Of a DNA stretch of 42,147 bases, positions 39,996 to 42,147 are shown one piece after another. Made by a program: the position numbers and the translations under genes. Origin of the DNA: Actinomycetota bacterium (GTDB taxonomy: Bacteria > Actinomycetota > Acidimicrobiia > Acidimicrobiales > AC-9); contig VAWP01000054.1 of the NCBI GenBank assembly GCA_005888295.1, forward strand, positions 21,640 through 63,786, written 5' to 3'. The notes beneath the pieces were generated by a model, which worked only from the letters and a program-made list of their open reading frames with translations, was not told the origin of the DNA and did not search any database. Each line of letters starts with the position of its first letter. The first letter of the stretch is position 1.

Positions 39996-40829
39996 CTACT
40001 GGTGCAGCGCCTGCGCCGCCCGCGCCAGCGAGTCCTCCCAGGCCCAGTTGATCTCGAAGTGCTGGTTGGGCTCCTTCATCAGGTTGTAGGTCCACCACAG
40101 GTTGTAGAAGCCGAGGCTGAAGATGGAGGCGACGATCCTGCCCGCGTAGTTGTGCGGGCCCTTGACCCGTGTGGGGTCGGGTTGGGGCACCGGCTGGCCG
40201 AGGCGTGCGTAGATGATGGACAGCTCGTCCTCGATCCCGCCCTCGGCGCTGTCGTGCTTGATGAGGCTCGCGTCCAGGCCGCAGTAGACGATGAAGTACA
40301 CCACGAGGCCACCGATGTAGGTGAGCCAGGAGGCAGCGATGAGGATCACCAGCCAGATGGCTGGTTCACGCATCTGGGTCCCCACCCGACGCAGGCTCTC
40401 GAGACCGGCGCTGGCCCGCTCGAAGTTCGGCCGCAGCTCGGCCTGGAGACCTCGCTGACCCGCCACGTCCCAGGCGTAGGCATTGGCTGCGTCGAGCACG
40501 TCCAGACGCCGGGAGTTGTGGTCCCGCATACGCCGAAGGAGTTGGTAGTACATGTAGAGATAGAAGATCCCGAGCGTCAGGATCCCCCAGCCGAGCGCAG
40601 ACCAGAAATTGGCGATGTAATCGGTGTCGTGGCGTCGCTGGTAGGCCATACGCAGCCGCTCCAGCGGCGGCGCCGTCGGGACTCCGAAGCCCCCTGCCGG
40701 CGGGGGCGTCGCCTGCTGACGCGACGCCTGCCAGGTGGCCGCCCCGCTGTCACCCGTGTCACCGCTGGACTGCAGACCTTGATCCGTCCAATCCGAGCCA
40801 GGGGAACCAGCCGACGGGTCATCACTCAT
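39996..40829 (-). CDS. DUF4234-type membrane protein, tandem copy 1 of 3
   Basis: A 277-residue protein with three hydrophobic regions: LGWGILTLGIFYLYMYYQLLRRMRDHN, AIWLVILIAASWLTYIGGLVVYF and RIVASIFSLGFYNLWWTYNLM. Between them is a conserved segment SAEGGIEDELSIIYARLGQPVPQPDPTRVKG, and it ends with HFEINWAWEDSLARAAQALHQ. Both are shared with the next two genes. The first 60 residues are Ser/Gly/Pro-rich. ATG 40829 has GGAGGAG upstream. Function unknown; possibly a complex of related membrane subunits. Confidence 0.85.
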   Translation of the reverse strand: MSDDPSAGSPGSDWTDQGLQSSGDTGDSGAATWQASRQQATPPPAGGFGVPTAPPLERLRMAYQRRHDTDYIANFWSALGWGILTLGIFYLYMYYQLLRRMRDHNSRRLDVLDAANAYAWDVAGQRGLQAELRPNFERASAGLESLRRVGTQMREPAIWLVILIAASWLTYIGGLVVYFIVYCGLDASLIKHDSAEGGIEDELSIIYARLGQPVPQPDPTRVKGPHNYAGRIVASIFSLGFYNLWWTYNLMKEPNQHFEINWAWEDSLARAAQALHQ

Positions 40830-40903
40830 CGAAATCTCCTCCGCCGTGGAATCAGCCAAAAATGGTACCAGCGCTATCTCCGCCAGCTCGAGCCTTCCGC
40901 CTG

Positions 40904-41629
40904 TTACTGCTGCAAGGCCTGGGCTGCCTGGGCCAGCGAGTCCTCCCAGGCCCAGTTGACCTCGAAATGGCGGTTCGGCTCGTTCATCATGTTGTACGTC
41001 CACCAGAACGCGTAGATCCCCACGGTGACGATGGAGACGATGACGCGAGCGATGTAGTTGTGCTTGCCCTTGATCCGCGCGGGGTCCGGCTGGGGAACGG
41101 GCTGGCCCAGCCGGGAGAAGATGGTGGCGACCTCGGACTCCGCACCTCCCTCGGCGATGTCGTGCCTGACGAGGTCACCGTCGAGGAAGACGTAGGCGAT
41201 GATCTCGACGAACCCCAGTCTCCCGCCCACGATCGACAGCAGAAGCCAGATGGTTGGATCTCGGAAGTCCCTGGTCATTCGCTGCAGCCCGTCGAGATGG
41301 GTGGCGGCGCGCTCGAAGTGGGGACGGAGCTCGTCCTGGAGGCCTCGGCCGCCCGCCACCTCCCATGCGAAGTCTCTTGCCGCGCCGAGCAACTCCAGCC
41401 GGCGGAGGTTGTGCTCGCGCATGCGCCGCATCAACTGGTAGAAGACGTAGAAGTAGAAGACTCCCAGGGTCAGCACCGACCAGCCCAGCGCCGTCCAGAA
41501 GCTGAAGATGTAGTCGCTCTCGTGGCGACGCTGGTATGCCTGACGTAGCCGGTCGACTGGTTGGATGGACGGCGGCCCCACTGGTCCGATTCCCCATGAT
41601 GAGCCGCCCGGAGGTTGCGGAGCCGTCAT
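40904..41629 (-). CDS. DUF4234-type membrane protein, tandem copy 2 of 3
   Basis: A 241-residue protein closely similar to its neighbours. The same modules are present: LGWSVLTLGVFYFYVFYQLMRRMREHN, AWEVAGGRGLQDELRPHFERA, a hydrophobic pair, SRLGQPVPQPDPARIKGKHN, VIVSIVTVGIYAFWWTYNMMNEPN, and the terminal NWAWEDSLAQAAQALQQ. The N-terminal proline-rich segment is shorter than in copy 1. It starts at ATG 41629, 74 bp upstream of copy 1, without a terminator between, so probably co-transcribed. Confidence 0.85.
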   Translation of the reverse strand: MTAPQPPGGSSWGIGPVGPPSIQPVDRLRQAYQRRHESDYIFSFWTALGWSVLTLGVFYFYVFYQLMRRMREHNLRRLELLGAARDFAWEVAGGRGLQDELRPHFERAATHLDGLQRMTRDFRDPTIWLLLSIVGGRLGFVEIIAYVFLDGDLVRHDIAEGGAESEVATIFSRLGQPVPQPDPARIKGKHNYIARVIVSIVTVGIYAFWWTYNMMNEPNRHFEVNWAWEDSLAQAAQALQQ

Positions 41630-41696
41630 GGCGATCGAGCGTAGTGGGCGCTGCTGTGGCGGCCGTCGACGCCGAGGACTCCCGTCCGAGACGCCC

Positions 41697-42147
41697 CTAC
41701 TGCTGGGCCGCCTGAGCCAGCGCGTCCTCCCAGGCCCAGTTCGTCTCGAAGTGCTCGTTGGGCTCGTTCAACATGTTGTACCACCACCAGATCGTGTAGA
41801 TCCCGAAGGTGACGATCGAGACGATGACACGAGCCACGTAGTTGTGCTTGCCCTTGATGCGGGCGGGGTCGGGCTGTGGAACGGGCCGCCCGAGGCGGGT
41901 GTAGATGGTGGCCAGCTCCGACTCCACGCCACCTTCTGCCGTGTCGTGCTTGACCAGGTCGCCGTCGAGCAGGATGAAGCCGATGATCCCCGCGATACCG
42001 GTGAACCAGATCAGCAGCAGCCAGATGAGGGGATCCCGGAAATCGGAGGTCATCTGGCGCATGACCTCCTCATGGGACGCGGCCCGCTCGAAGTTCGGAC
42101 GCAGCTCCTCCTGCAGTCCCTGCTCTCCGGCCAGCTGCCATGCGTAG
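41697..42147 (-). CDS. DUF4234-type membrane protein, tandem copy 3 of 3 (runs off the window)
   Basis: The last 150 residues of a third paralogue: YAWQLAGEQGLQEELRPNFE at the window edge, IWLLLIWFTGIAGIIGFILL, TRLGRPVPQPDPARIKGKHN, VIVSIVTFGIYTIWWWYNMLNEPN, ending EDALAQAAQQ. The frame is open to base 42146, so the start lies outside. Sequence identity to copy 2 is high by eye, which suggests recent duplication. Confidence 0.85.
   Translation of the reverse strand, partial: YAWQLAGEQGLQEELRPNFERAASHEEVMRQMTSDFRDPLIWLLLIWFTGIAGIIGFILLDGDLVKHDTAEGGVESELATIYTRLGRPVPQPDPARIKGKHNYVARVIVSIVTFGIYTIWWWYNMLNEPNEHFETNWAWEDALAQAAQQ

Overview
The window is a high-GC chromosomal segment of an actinobacterium, most likely of the Acidimicrobiia type. 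Supporting signs are GTG/ATG starts with many probably leaderless promoters (a TAnnnT-like -10 box 6-7 nt before the start codon), a WS/DGAT acyltransferase, an F420-type luciferase-like oxidoreductase, a resuscitation-promoting-factor (Rpf) type muralidase, a DivIVA-like coiled-coil protein and a tRNA-Gly with encoded CCA. The assignment rests on gene content only; there is no rRNA or marker-gene tree here.

Left half (1-19.9 kb): an accessory, visibly eroded region. It holds glyoxalase-fold (VOC) proteins, short-chain dehydrogenases, an RsbU-type phosphatase (2828-4792) followed by an RsbW-type kinase (5045-5377), a DoxX-like membrane protein with a histone-H1-like tail, an alpha/beta hydrolase, a divergent TetR/MFS efflux pair, an SRPBCC-ArsR-DUF899 operon with a clear palindromic operator, and a phosphoesterase. 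Between them lie broken genes: an ECF sigma fragment, a thioredoxin-like gene with an in-frame TGA exactly at the first CxxC cysteine (a selenocysteine candidate) and a later frame break, a phosphoesterase/3-hydroxyisobutyrate-dehydrogenase chimera, and the last 47 codons of a berberine-bridge-type oxidoreductase. There is also a 15-bp tandem repeat (8 copies) and a four-copy inverted-repeat cluster at 10.2-10.4 kb.

Right half (19.9-42.1 kb): more compact, better preserved genes. After tRNA-Gly(GCC) come WS/DGAT, Fpg/Nei glycosylase, dUTPase and a DivIVA-like protein (minus strand), then oligoribonuclease and a metallo-hydrolase / aldo-keto reductase / acyl-CoA synthetase operon with an 18-bp palindrome over its promoter. 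Next are a 1-Cys peroxiredoxin, a second metallo-hydrolase, a frame-broken BtuF-like gene, a TauE exporter with an Rrf2 regulator, enoyl-CoA hydratase, an Rpf-like muralidase with a textbook CRP/GlxR site and a long leader, a 1176-residue nuclease-exonuclease-helicase fusion, an F420 oxidoreductase, and an expanding family of DUF4234-type membrane proteins (one plus-strand gene facing three tandem minus-strand paralogues, the last running off the window).

Functional links: dut and fpg limit uracil and oxidised bases in DNA; the 24.6-28.5 kb operon looks like catabolism or activation of a carboxylic acid under TetR-type control; the ArsR and TetR modules are self-regulated responses to small molecules; RsbU/RsbW suggest a partner-switching stress pathway whose sigma factor is not in the window. 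The items that most deserve a second look are the UGA thioredoxin, the DUF4234 array, the H1-tailed membrane protein and the regulatory palindromes.
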